Below, piece by piece: positions 50,086-59,578 of a DNA stretch of 64,000 nt. The DNA lies in NCBI RefSeq assembly GCF_007655135.1, contig NC_045132.1, forward strand, positions 1,984,001 to 2,048,000, given 5' to 3'. A program made the position numbers and the translations under genes. Position 1 is the first letter of the stretch. Each line of letters opens with the position of its first letter. The notes under the pieces were generated by a model, which was not told the origin of the DNA, made no database searches, and saw only the letters and a program-made list of their open reading frames with translations. This DNA comes from Punica granatum. Its lineage: Eukaryota > Streptophyta > Magnoliopsida > Myrtales > Lythraceae.

Positions 50086-50550
50086 CTGCAGAAGTTCCTT
50101 GATCACATCGTCTGGGGTGACATGAATTTGATGATTCAGATAAAATCTTCATCGCTCTGTTATACGGTTTCCTAATCTTCTCAGGATTCATTCAAGTCCC
50201 TGTAATGCTTCCAATTTTTCAACTGATGATTGGAATTCTATCTTCTCTGCTGCCTTGTGATTGCTACTGGGCTCTAAGTTCCGGTGCCAGCGGGAGATCT
50301 TCTCGATATATTAGGCTTTTCTTTATGAACAAACCGATGATCAATTCAACTCCAAGGAGTTTGGCCTAGTGGTAAGGAAGAACTTAAGTATCCACCCGAT
50401 CCTGGGTTCAAAACCCTTTGGAGCCACCGAAGCGCCTTTGGCGTGATTACCCGTTCCATGCACCGCCGAGGGTTCCGGAGCCTCGGGGATTAGTTGGACA
50501 AAGCCCGGACACCCCGGTTAGCAAAAAAAAAAAAAACCGATGATCAATTC
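50086..50550 (-). pseudogene. coding-like block broken by a SINE, family not recognised
   Basis: Read on the minus strand with the SINE removed, the block begins after TTTCAG (50551) and ends at CTGCAG|GTAGAT (50086). It contains coding-like pieces in different frames: LIIGLFIKKSLIYREDLPLA, then KAAEKIEFQSSVEKLEALQG, then HQIHVTPDDVIKELLQ. Stops and frame changes separate them. The splice-like borders and acidic helical content suggest a decayed exon. I do not know the family, and it does not look like PTB. Confidence 0.3.
50348..50535 (+). mobile_element. tRNA-derived SINE with perfect target-site duplication
   Basis: The body starts AACTCCAAGGAGTTTGGCCT, with an A box (TGGCCTAGTGGTAAGG) and, about 40 bases on, a B box (GGGTTCAAAACCC). 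A GC-rich tail domain follows (GCACCGCCGAGGGTTCCGG, GCCTCGGGGATTAGTTGG), then GGTTAGC and a run of 15 A. The direct repeat ACCGATGATCAATTC flanks it perfectly (50333-50347 and 50536-50550), 17 bases if two A are counted. The pol III boxes are intact and the duplication unmutated, so the insertion is young. The GAGGGTTCCGGAGCC domain resembles the Au-type SINEs of plants. Confidence 0.9.
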
Positions 50551-50585
50551 CTGAAACATAATAGCATCCAACAATTACTTCAAAG

Positions 50586-51958
50586 TAAAGAATGAATTCC
50601 AACTTGTTTTTAGTGACGATTCCGATGATCAACTTGTTTGTTATTTTGGATTTCGGAATTGTGCTGGATTTTGGAAGGGGCTTCTGTTCTGCAGTTACTT
50701 CTGTGATTTTCTTCCTTCTATGGATTCGAAGTGGAAGCGTTGTGTATTACTGTGTGGAGAAAGATTTACGTTGGCAGTTTTTTTTTTTTTCCCTTGTGGG
50801 TGAAAGTTTGTTACAGCCGTTTGACTCTGAAAGAGCACCCAAATTAGAGAAAAGATGTCTCCTTCAGTGTGCAAAAAAAATGTGATAAATATATTAGATG
50901 ACAATTAACTAAAAATTATTTTTTGAAGTTTCAATAATTTTTTCGATAGGATATTTTCAACTATTTACAAAGATAGTCAGAAATTAGTAGTTATGGTTTA
51001 TTTATAATTAAGTAAATTAATTATAATCTATAAAAGTCAGGGGATATGGAAAATATGCCTCGAATCAATTTTTTGAAACCCTTAACTCATGATTGACTGC
51101 CTTTTTGATTGCTTGAGAATTTAATTCTTCATTGAAAACAGAGATTAAACACTAAAATATTTCTTGACAAATAAAAAATTTATCGTTTCGTGAATAAATA
51201 TAAAAAATTTATCGAGAAAAGTTTCTTACTAATTTAAAGGATGTGTATAATCTATGTAACATGTGGGTCTACATCTAATTATACCAATTAATTAGAATAT
51301 AACAATTACAACTGAGCATTAAAATTAGTCATGAATTTTTTTAAAAAATATTTCGCAATTCCTTAATAAATCATAATTTTTCAAAAGAAGTTAACTTTCA
51401 CCATTACGTTTGATAATTTTTTGTGAAATATTAACGTTATTGATTGCCCATGCAAAGTCCGGGTTTGAACCTAGTCAAATGTAAATGTAAATAAGAAGTT
51501 ATAATTAATATAAATAAACAGAAATGCGGCTGTTTCCAAATGCTTTACTTATTTTTGAGAGATCATCTATGTAATTAGATGACGTAAAAATGAAATAGGA
51601 TATCGATTACTCCTTGTGACCAACTTTTACATGTAACCTTTTTTTCCGGTAGAAAAGGAGCCTAAAATAAAATTTTACATGTGCTTTACTATTATATTAA
51701 GGCAAATGTCATTTATAATGATTAAGCTCAAATATGATGAGATGTATCAATAAATTCATAGAAGATGTTAACTTTATTTGTTGAAAAGAAAGGAAGTGTG
51801 AAAGTGGCAGAAGGCAAAAAACACTGTTTAATTGTAAGCTGACCCTCAAAGCGTCGAAAGATGTAACACCACCCCTTTGGAAAAAAACTGTAATTTGGTT
51901 GAAAGATAATCCTGGGAAAATGAACAGTCGGACAGGGAAAATTGAAGAACGAAAGGTG
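50586..51958. other. spacer
   Basis: An A/T-rich stretch with a T12 run near 50779-50790. The plus-strand frame 50592-50885 is open but hydrophobic and unremarkable. Nothing else is recognised. Confidence 0.35.
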
Positions 51959-52215
51959 AAAATGGCTCTTCATGAGGTAAGGACATTTCTGGAATTAAAG
52001 AAAAAAGAGGGAAGGGCATTTCTGGAATTAAGAAAAAATACAAGGGTACTTTTGGAAACCACATGTGGAGAAACACTATGAATGGTAAAAATGGCTTTTC
52101 ACGAAGTAAGGACATTTCTGAAATTAAGGAAAAGAGAGGAAAGGGCATTTCTGGAATTAAAAAAATACAAGGGTACTTTTGGAAACTAAATACGGAGAAA
52201 CACCTCATAGAACTT
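51959..52215. repeat. two-copy tandem duplication, about 128-base unit
   Basis: AAAATGGCTCTTCATGAGGT at 51959 recurs as AAAATGGCTTTTCACGAAGT at 52087. Each is followed by AAGGACATTTCTG, GGGCATTTCTGGAATTAA and AAGGGTACTTTTGGAAAC, then GGAGAAACAC. Within each unit the phrase CATTTCTGGAATTAA is itself repeated. The copies have diverged by roughly a tenth. Confidence 0.8.
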
Positions 52216-53982
52216 CACACTTTTATATATAAGTATAGATAAAATATATTTTATCCTTATTCATGAGAAAAAAAATCAAGATGGAAAGAAGCTTTTTAAT
52301 TCCCTTTTATGAATCTATCTATTCATTTCTTAAATAAAATTTGAATTACCTAATAAGGCACAACAATTGATTATAAAATTATCTTTTTAAAATTAATTTA
52401 AAAAGTGTAAAATATTAAAAATGAAAAAAAGAATTGTTAAATTAACTTAAAAACTTGTGAGGGTAGAAATGAGACAAAACTTTTTTCTTTTCTTCTTTAT
52501 AAGGATAAAGTTTTCTTTCATTTTATTATTTAACGATTGCTAAAGCATGAAATAAGAAAAACTAAAATTATTGAAACTTTGTGAGAGTAGCAAAAAAAAA
52601 AAAGCCACACTACCCTCCCATTTCCAACACTGTACAACTTTTATTTTTTATTAATAAATAATTAACGATTGATTAGAGCACAAAAAAAAGAAAAACTAAA
52701 TTATTATAATTTTGTGAGAGTAGCAAAAAAGTCCTTACTGTCCCCACATTCCCAATACTCTTACGACTTTATACGTTTCATATTCCTATAGATAGATAGA
52801 TAGATAGATAAGTGTCAAATTGAATTGCAGCTGGGGAACCATATTGTCACGAGATCAATGAGGCCAAATCTAGTGAGCGATCAAAGAATTAGGAGCTATC
52901 CAGTGGTAGAGGTTTGCTTGTCATGTGTTAATTATTACTGTGGCTCGAACTCGCATCTGAAACCCGAAGACCTTAGGAATATCAGACATGAAGAGGTGAC
53001 TAGAGACAAAGACAGACGAAGGGGCTGCTGCACAAGGCTGAGGCCGCGCTAAGCCTCCAGCATGACCACAATGTATCACACATTCCGTGAACCAGAACTG
53101 CAGTCAGATGATTGCGGTCTTGATGACCGCGGTCTTCCTCGCCTTGACTGTGGTCTTGGGCAGTCTCTGGAGATTATTTGGTGACAAGATACTGCGATCT
53201 TCATCCCTTGACCGTGGTCACATGTACAGACCTGCCCTACATCATCAAAGATTTAGTAATGTTTGTTTGAACTTAAAATTAAGTGTTGAAAATTAATTAG
53301 GACTTAAAAATTAAGTGTTCAAAACAATAAGTGCTTAATATATTATGTAAAAATTATTTAGTAAATTTCTCAAACAAGGAAAATCAGTTGTTTTTAATTG
53401 ATACCACAATATTTTACTTATTTTCACTTTTAGCTTAAATTTTTTATATTTTACTCCGAGCTTTGAGAGTTTTTGGTTTTCTGTTGGGCTCCATAACAAA
53501 CATGCTCAATAAGAGAAGAACTTGCAAAGCCTCCTGTATTCGGGGAATATATGTAGTTGGCACACCACTAGCCGAACCACGTACAAGAGTGTCCTTTTTC
53601 CTGTCATTTCTTTATTTCGTTGTGGTTAGTGCGAGTTATATCCCAACAATATGATCATTCCTAATGAAAGACTTTGAACTGTACAAATCTAGGTCTAATT
53701 TGAGAAATATAAGATCCCATTCAAGCTGGTCATGCTCATGCTCATACTAGGGAAGCCATAGGACCATAATGGAACAGATCAAAGAAGAACCAGTCATATA
53801 GTCGTTTCTCATGAGCTGGTCATGCTTCGTTTCCCATGTGCTGCCTAATATTGAGAAACGAAGCAGCCCATTTTCGGGATCGGTTTCCAACCATTGGACC
53901 CCAATAAGATTCATGGCCATTTTCTGAAAAATCATGACAATCAAAAGATGCAAAAGCTAGTACCGGAAGATGATTTATATTG
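52216..53982. other. AT-rich spacer
   Basis: A (GATA)n run lies at about 52791-52811. A GC-richer patch at 52820-53240 has repeated GACCGCGGTC/GACTGTGGTC words but no protein family I recognise. Confidence 0.35.
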
Positions 53983-54187
53983 CGTTTGGTTTCAAAGTAT
54001 GATTTTAAAAAAGAGTAGTATAAATGGAGGCCACCCTTTGACTTTATATGAGTTATTTTGTTTTGTTTTGGAAAAAAATGATATAAATGGGGCCCACTCT
54101 TTGACTTTGTATGAGTTATTTTGTTTTGTTGTGAGTAGAATTAGGTTAAAATTGTGATTTTAAAATCACATTTGCAAACCAAACAAG
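53983..54187. mobile_element. MITE with GTTTGGTTT...AACCAAAC termini
   Basis: The left end GCGTTTGGTTTCAAAGTATG pairs with the right end AATCACATTTGCAAACCAAAC. The interior has a duplicated phrase, CTTTGACTTTATATGAGTTA and CTTTGACTTTGTATGAGTTA, about 63 bases apart, each preceded by GGCC-type sequence. Termini and the GGGCCCAC word link it to the MITE at 26492-26757. Confidence 0.65.
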
Positions 54188-54376
54188 TTATAGTTTCAAC
54201 ACAATATGGCTTAGAACCGAACCCTTCCTAATGATAGAATAAAAATATATATAAATAACTCCATATGAATATTCTGAGTGATGGAGGCGAGGTGGGTCAA
54301 AAATCCATGATGACCTCCGCCTCAAGGGACATGGAAGCAAGAGAGATCCACATCACTCTCAAGCCTTTCTTTCCTT

Positions 54377-54565
54377 TTTTTTTTTTTTTTTTTTTCGGTG
54401 TATATTTTGATATTCAGAAGTCCAATAAGATCTGACTAATTTAGTCGGATATCGAGCATTAAAAGTTATTTTCTCTCCCAATAAATGTGCTTCTTGAGAT
54501 TCAAACTTGTATTCTTTTGCTCATGAGAGTGAACTGCTTACCATTCAATCAACATTTTTATTGGT
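54377..54565 (-). mobile_element. SINE in minus orientation
   Basis: On the minus strand an A box (GATTGAATGGTAAGCAG) precedes a B box (CAAGTTTGAATCTC). A 3' domain with TCCGACTAAATTAGTCAG follows, then an A tail of about 20 (the T run at 54377-54396 on the plus strand). The flanks show only approximate similarity (CAAGCCTTTCTTT and TAAGGCTTCCTTT), so the target duplication is uncertain. Confidence 0.65.
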
Positions 54566-55795
54566 ACTCTTAAGGCTTCCTTTAATTCTAGTTTTTAGGG
54601 CAAGATGTGAAATTTGCCAAATTGGGAAGGCCTAGTTGATGTTTGAGGTAAACCGTAAAAAGGTAAATTGGCTTTGGTTTTCCAAATCCTAGCTAAGATA
54701 CAACCCAATCCCATACCCCGGATATTATATGCCATGACCCACATGGACTGCCTCTCTCCTTGTCAAGAAAATGCCTCTGATCTTGGAGGGTGTGACCCTC
54801 ACCCTCTTTTATCATGGGCTTGTGTCTCAGCCTTGCCCCCATTTCTACATGCATATTCTCGAGAAACCCTTTATTCTTGTCCTTGTGAAAACCATCGCGG
54901 TTTCACGTACGCCTCGCAGATTTCATGGACGGACCAAATCGATAGGTTTAGTTAGTCCTTTTCGTAAGACCTAGCTACAATCTATGTTTTAAGCAGATCT
55001 GAATACAAACTTTCAGATGTTTAGTCGATCCCATAATGTGGTTATACTATTGTGTCTAGAATGCTTCTTTCAGTTTCGGGAAAAATTCTAGGCCATTATA
55101 AGGAACCTAAAGTTTCTTCTTTTTTTGTGTGAAATGGTAATGATCAGTAATTAGGTTGTTTGTTTAACTCTTGGGTTTTTCCTATAGGTTTTAGCATATA
55201 TACCCGGTTAATTCACTAGCGAGGAATATAGTAATTCACCTTAATCGCGTATGTTCATAAGGAGAGATGGAAGAGATTCTTGTCTAGAACAAACGTTATA
55301 ACACACTAAAAATAGATCATTGGCAAGGCGGCATCTAAAGCAATCAACTAAGAGAGGTTGGCAATAGAGAAGATCAGCTTGAAACTAGCATTTAATTTGG
55401 AATTTCGAGCGTAATGTGGCAATCGTTAACCGGAAAGTTCAGCAATGGACATGTTTCCGACTGGAAGTTATATATACCATTCTAGAGGATGCAGACCACG
55501 CTATCCTCCCAGCTCAGATCAACAAGAAGTTTTGTCCAGACAATATCTAAGAGATAGGAGCAAGCCCTTTTATGGCTTAGCCAAGGGACACATTCAACTT
55601 TAATAATATATGAAATTGGTCTCCCTCGACGTCATTCATATCTAAGAACCTAGGACACTGCGTACTACATAGGACTAGGAGCCTATAAGATACTGTGTTT
55701 ACAATTTGTGATCCAACCCCTGAAACTTAATTGATTTCCGAGAATTAGGAAACCGTTCCAAATGCCAATTGAATAATAATAAATAAGATTAGGAT

Positions 55796-56350
55796 CAGTG
55801 TTATCAGAACCGGACCGGATGATGAACTGGAAGGGGTACGGGTCATGGGTTTATGGGTCCAACCGGGGGTTCGATGGGTCGGACCGCTCGTTTATTTAAA
55901 ATAAAATAAATATTCATATTATTAAAAAAATTATGATAATTAAGATAAAAGTATGATGATTTTAAAGAAATATAACAATAGTATAAGAAAGTATCTATAT
56001 TTAATATTTCTTACTTCAAAATAAATATTTTATTTTAATAAGTACTTAAAAGTAGAGTTAAAAGAACAAAAAAGTGGTGGTGGCTTGGTTGGTAGTATGC
56101 TAATATGAAAAGCAAGAGGTCATGAGTTCAAATCCTTACACAACCAACCAATTTTTACATTAAATAGGAAACCCATAAAAACCCATAGAACCGGCCGGTT
56201 TAATGAAATTTTGCTTAAAACCGGCCGGTTCAATGGGTCCGGCGATTCAAAGCTGCCATTTCGGTTTTTAGGCAAACCGGACCGGACTTGGTGCCGGTTC
56301 CCGATCCGACCGGTCGAACCGGCCGGTCCGGTCCGGTTCTGATAACAATG
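55796..56350. mobile_element. 555-bp non-autonomous hAT-type element
   Basis: The termini are CAGTGTTATCAGAACCGG on the left and, in complement, CATTGTTATCAGAACCGG on the right. Twenty bases (TGTTATCAGAACCGGACCGG) match perfectly. The 8-base direct repeat ATTAGGAT lies at 55788-55795 and 56351-56358. CA-starting termini with an 8-base duplication define the hAT superfamily. The subterminal regions are full of ACCGGCCGGTT words in both orientations, probable transposase-binding repeats. At about 56075-56150 a tRNA-like piece with GTTGGTAGTATGC and GAGTTCAAATCC suggests an older SINE inside. No transposase is encoded. Confidence 0.9.
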
Positions 56351-56746
56351 ATTAGGATGCGTGATGCAATTGATAAATTATACTTATTATCTAGCTATGG
56401 ACATAATTTATATAGAGGAAGAGTGTGCAATGGAATTTATGTATTACAGAGAAATATATAACTTATTGAAAATGCTTCATGACAAAGGTAAATTAACGCT
56501 CAAACGGTAATTAACTTGGCAAATAGGAATATAGGAGCGAAGCCATCTTGTGTTCTTATCGAAAACACAATTCATTTGTCAACCAATTGAAATCGACTTT
56601 GGTGGAGATTAATTAAACCGATGAGGATTGGGGACATAGGAGTGTGTTGGAAATGGGAGGGGACTGAGGTGGGTTAGAAAGTCAAATCCGACCCGAAGAG
56701 TAGACTGTCAATTTTTCCTGCTGTTCTGGTCAGCCATTAGTTTATC

Positions 56747-57297
56747 GACAAAATGGACAAAATGGTCCCTGAAATATGCAACTCGGGACAAGTTCATCCC
56801 GGAAATTTAATCAGTGGACAAATTCGTCCGGACGTTGCAAAAGTTTGGACGAATTGGTCCGGACGTTGCAAAAGTTTGGACGATTTGGTCCTTCCGTCCG
56901 AAAACAGGTGAGGTCCCTGACGGATTACTCTTTCACGGTCGAATTTGCCGTGAGTTGCTGTCAACCCCCAACCCCCAACCCCCCTCCCCTGCACTGTCGA
57001 GTCAGTTGAATGCTTTATCTGCTGCTTGTGTTGATCTTCCAGAGAACGGCAGCTGACCAGATCTTGCTAGAGTTGCAGAACAATCCAGATTTGAAGACGA
57101 AATTCTTCGCTTTGTAGGGGGGCAAACGGAGTTCATCACGGCGTCTAAGGTTCCGTCAGGGACCTGCATTTTTTCGAACGAAAGGACCAATTCGTCCAAA
57201 AGTTTGCAACGTCCGGACGAATTTGTCCACTGATTAAATTTCCGGGATGAACTTGTCCCGAGTTGCATATTTCAGGGACCATTTTGTCCATTTTGTC
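56747..57297. mobile_element. 551-bp Mutator-like element carrying a gene fragment (Pack-MULE-like)
   Basis: The termini GACAAAATGGACAAAATGG are inverted repeats that match perfectly for about 97 bases (through GGACGTTGCAAA) and then imperfectly to about 170 bases. The left arm has an internal duplication of the GGACGTTGCAAAAGTTTGGA phrase. The 10-base direct repeat TTAGTTTATC flanks it at 56737-56746 and 57298-57307. Long inverted repeats with a 9-11 base duplication are the Mutator signature. The interior (about 56940-57150) is not repeat sequence and holds an exon-like piece of an exportin-1 gene. No transposase is present. Confidence 0.9.
57043..57114 (+). pseudogene. exportin-1 (XPO1/CRM1)-like exon fragment inside the Mutator-like element
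   Basis: After a splice-acceptor-like TGTTGATCTTCCAG (ending 57042) the frame reads RTAADQILLELQNNPD, then LKTKFFAL and a stop. Plant XPO1 has the same ADQIL.(D/E)LQ.NPD motif, then about fifteen residues (MWLQVVHILQN...), then a TKFFAL motif. The fragment is the first HEAT repeat with that middle part deleted. Retention of the acceptor suggests capture of genomic DNA rather than cDNA. XPO1 is the nuclear export receptor. This piece is too short to act as one. Confidence 0.65.
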
Positions 57298-58558
57298 TTA
57301 GTTTATCCTTGAAGTTGAAAAGTCATCAATCAAATCTCTCTACAATTTGAAAAACTCGATCAAACGAGTCCCTATGGTAGGACTAGATTGATGGGTTTTT
57401 CAAATTATAGAGACACGATTGATGGCTTTTCAACTTCAGGAACAAAATTGATGGCTGATTAAAATATCAGGGACGAAAATGATGATTTACTCGATTGCGA
57501 GTGTTGGCCTGAGATCGATATCAGAGTACGAAAGTTTTCCTTCCCTCTCCGTAGACTTCCTTCGATTTAATATTAACGGATTATAACCAATACGGATTCA
57601 TTCGTGTAATTTTTTTTTTCTTTTTAAAATAGTCTCAGTTCAAATCTTTTTCAAATAACCTTCAGCTTGCCCCCCAGGAAAAGGTAAATCGAAGGGCCTC
57701 GGTGATGACAAGGGCGAAATCTACGGAGAAGAGGCGATGGAACTTGCCAGCGATGAGCTTAAAAGCGACCAAGAGACACAATTTTTTCTCTTTTTCTGTC
57801 CTATGAGCAAAATCGTTGCCTAAAACTTTTGTAGAGATGAGTAAAATACAGAGGAAGCGGATGAAACCCTTCGCTGATCAGACAGCCCTATCGCACGTGC
57901 AGGGAGGCTTTGAAGCCTAAAGCAAATATAAATGGTTTAAACTTTCCTAAACAATAATGGTAGAGAGGCATAATTGGTTATAAAAAAAAATTGTTTTATT
58001 TCTTATCGTCTTCCGCAGATTAAGAGGCCAAACATAATTAACTTGAATTTGCAATATCTATTCGAAGACTTAGTTAAGATTGGATTTGTTATCTCATGTT
58101 TGCTTTTTTGAAGAGATCCAATTGAAGTGGAGGTATTTTTCAAACAAGGAGCCAGGTCAGCTATTCAATTTAATGATATTGAATATATCTCTCATCTCTG
58201 CTTGACAAATAAGTGGGCTATTTCTTTTCAAAATTGTGCTCGATTTCATATGTGACAATTTCGTCAAAGATCTCCTCACTAGCTGGGGGAAGAATCAGCA
58301 CGAATCAAATTTTTTGAGGAACATATTGAGGTAGAATATGATTTAGTTAGCCATACTTTGGTCCACTTGTTATGCGGACGTTTGCAATTTTATCTTTTCA
58401 TCTGATGATTTGTAAATTCAATTCACAAAACGCTTCCAATAACAAATGAAAGCAAAAACATACTCAATCATATGATTCGTATCTTAACAATTGGGAAGCG
58501 GAGTATACCGAGAAAAAAAGATAGGGAAGTGAAATATGATATTCATAACAAATTTAAT

Positions 58559-58896
58559 GGGAAAAAGACATTTTTTATTCTATAAATTAAGCCTTCGGTC
58601 AATTTTGATTCTCTAAGTTTTAAAAGTGTCTAATTAGTCCATACGTTTGCTTTGTAAGGCAAATTTGATCCATTTCGTGACTTATAGGACCAAAAATATT
58701 TTTCTTTTTCAAAACTTATAGGGCCATATTTTAATTGAAAGTCGATTTATATGACCAAAAATGTCTTTTTCAAAACTTATAGGGCCGAAATTATCTTACG
58801 GAGTAAACTTATAAGACTGATTCGGTAGTTTTAAATCTTATAGCACCAAAATTGACTGAATGTCAAACTTATAGGAATAAAAATATCTTTTTCCTC
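58559..58896. mobile_element. 338-bp MITE, Mutator-like
   Basis: The left arm GGGAAAAAGACATTTTTTAT and the complement of the right arm GAGGAAAAAGATATTTTTAT are inverted repeats extending about 65 bases, through GGTCAATTTTG/AGTCAATTTTG. The 9-base direct repeat AAATTTAAT flanks it (58550-58558 and 58897-58905). The interior repeats ACTTATAGG(G/A)CC words. A 9-base duplication points to Mutator-type mobilisation. Confidence 0.8.
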
Positions 58897-58905
58897 AAAT
58901 TTAAT

Positions 58906-59531
58906 TTTCTTTCCTTTTCTTCTCCTTCATATGGCGTCGCTTATGTAACTCTCGCAAGTAGTTCTTCACAATGAAGTCGTTGGCAATACTCTTCTTCTGT
59001 TCAATTTTCTTTTTTAAGAAACCAATAATGTTTTTGTAAAAAAATCTTTATTTTTTGAAAATCAACAACAAATTAATGCCAAGTTCCTTCATTTTCCATA
59101 ATTTAATGCATTCATAGTTGATTAAATAACGTAATCTCATTTGCATGGTGTGAATAATTTGCACTCACAACCAAGTTAATTGAAAGCTAATTAAGCAAAT
59201 TCTTATTATTGTAAACAACGGCCCATAATAAATATTTATTAAATATATAAATTTGAAAGTTCCTAATAATGACTATCATAATTATATTCTATATTACTAA
59301 TAAACTGTACATGGTAAGTTTTCTATTTTCCACAAAAATAAATAATAAGGTTCTTTTTTTATTTTGTTTTTCTTGATCGGACTTCTTTATGAGAGACATT
59401 TTAAGTTTTTTCGTTTATTGACATAAATATTATAGTTTTAATCAGTTTTACTATATTTTTTTTTGGTGGCATTTTTCGTCACAACTTATATAGTATTTAA
59501 TATCATCATTGATTGCTTTTGTAGGCAATTC

Positions 59532-59578
<47 letters not shown>

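Larger units (their letters stand above)
56712..57490. mobile_element. older inverted-repeat element interrupted by the Mutator-like element
   Basis: Just right of the Mutator-like element, CTTGAAGTTGAAAAGTCATC...CAATTTGAAAAACTCGATCAA (57309 on) is matched in reverse by TTGATGGGTTTTTCAAATTAT...GATGGCTTTTCAACTTCAGG (57390-57445). The left-hand continuation GGTCAGCCATTAGTTTATC, lying before the insertion, matches in reverse the right-hand GATGGCTGATTAAAATATCAGGGACG. The older element was therefore split by the younger insertion within its left arm. Confidence 0.6.

Noticed and set aside
50348..50535. Possible tRNA gene from A and B boxes
   Set aside because: The boxes are followed by a GC-rich tail, poly-A and a target duplication, so it is a SINE, not a tRNA gene.
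52825..53296. Open frames in a GC-richer patch
   Set aside because: The peptides match no family I know, and no consistent exon borders were found.
56776..57268. Open frames on both strands reading nearly the same peptide (QLGTSSSRKFNQW)
   Set aside because: They are mirror translations of the inverted termini of the Mutator-like element.
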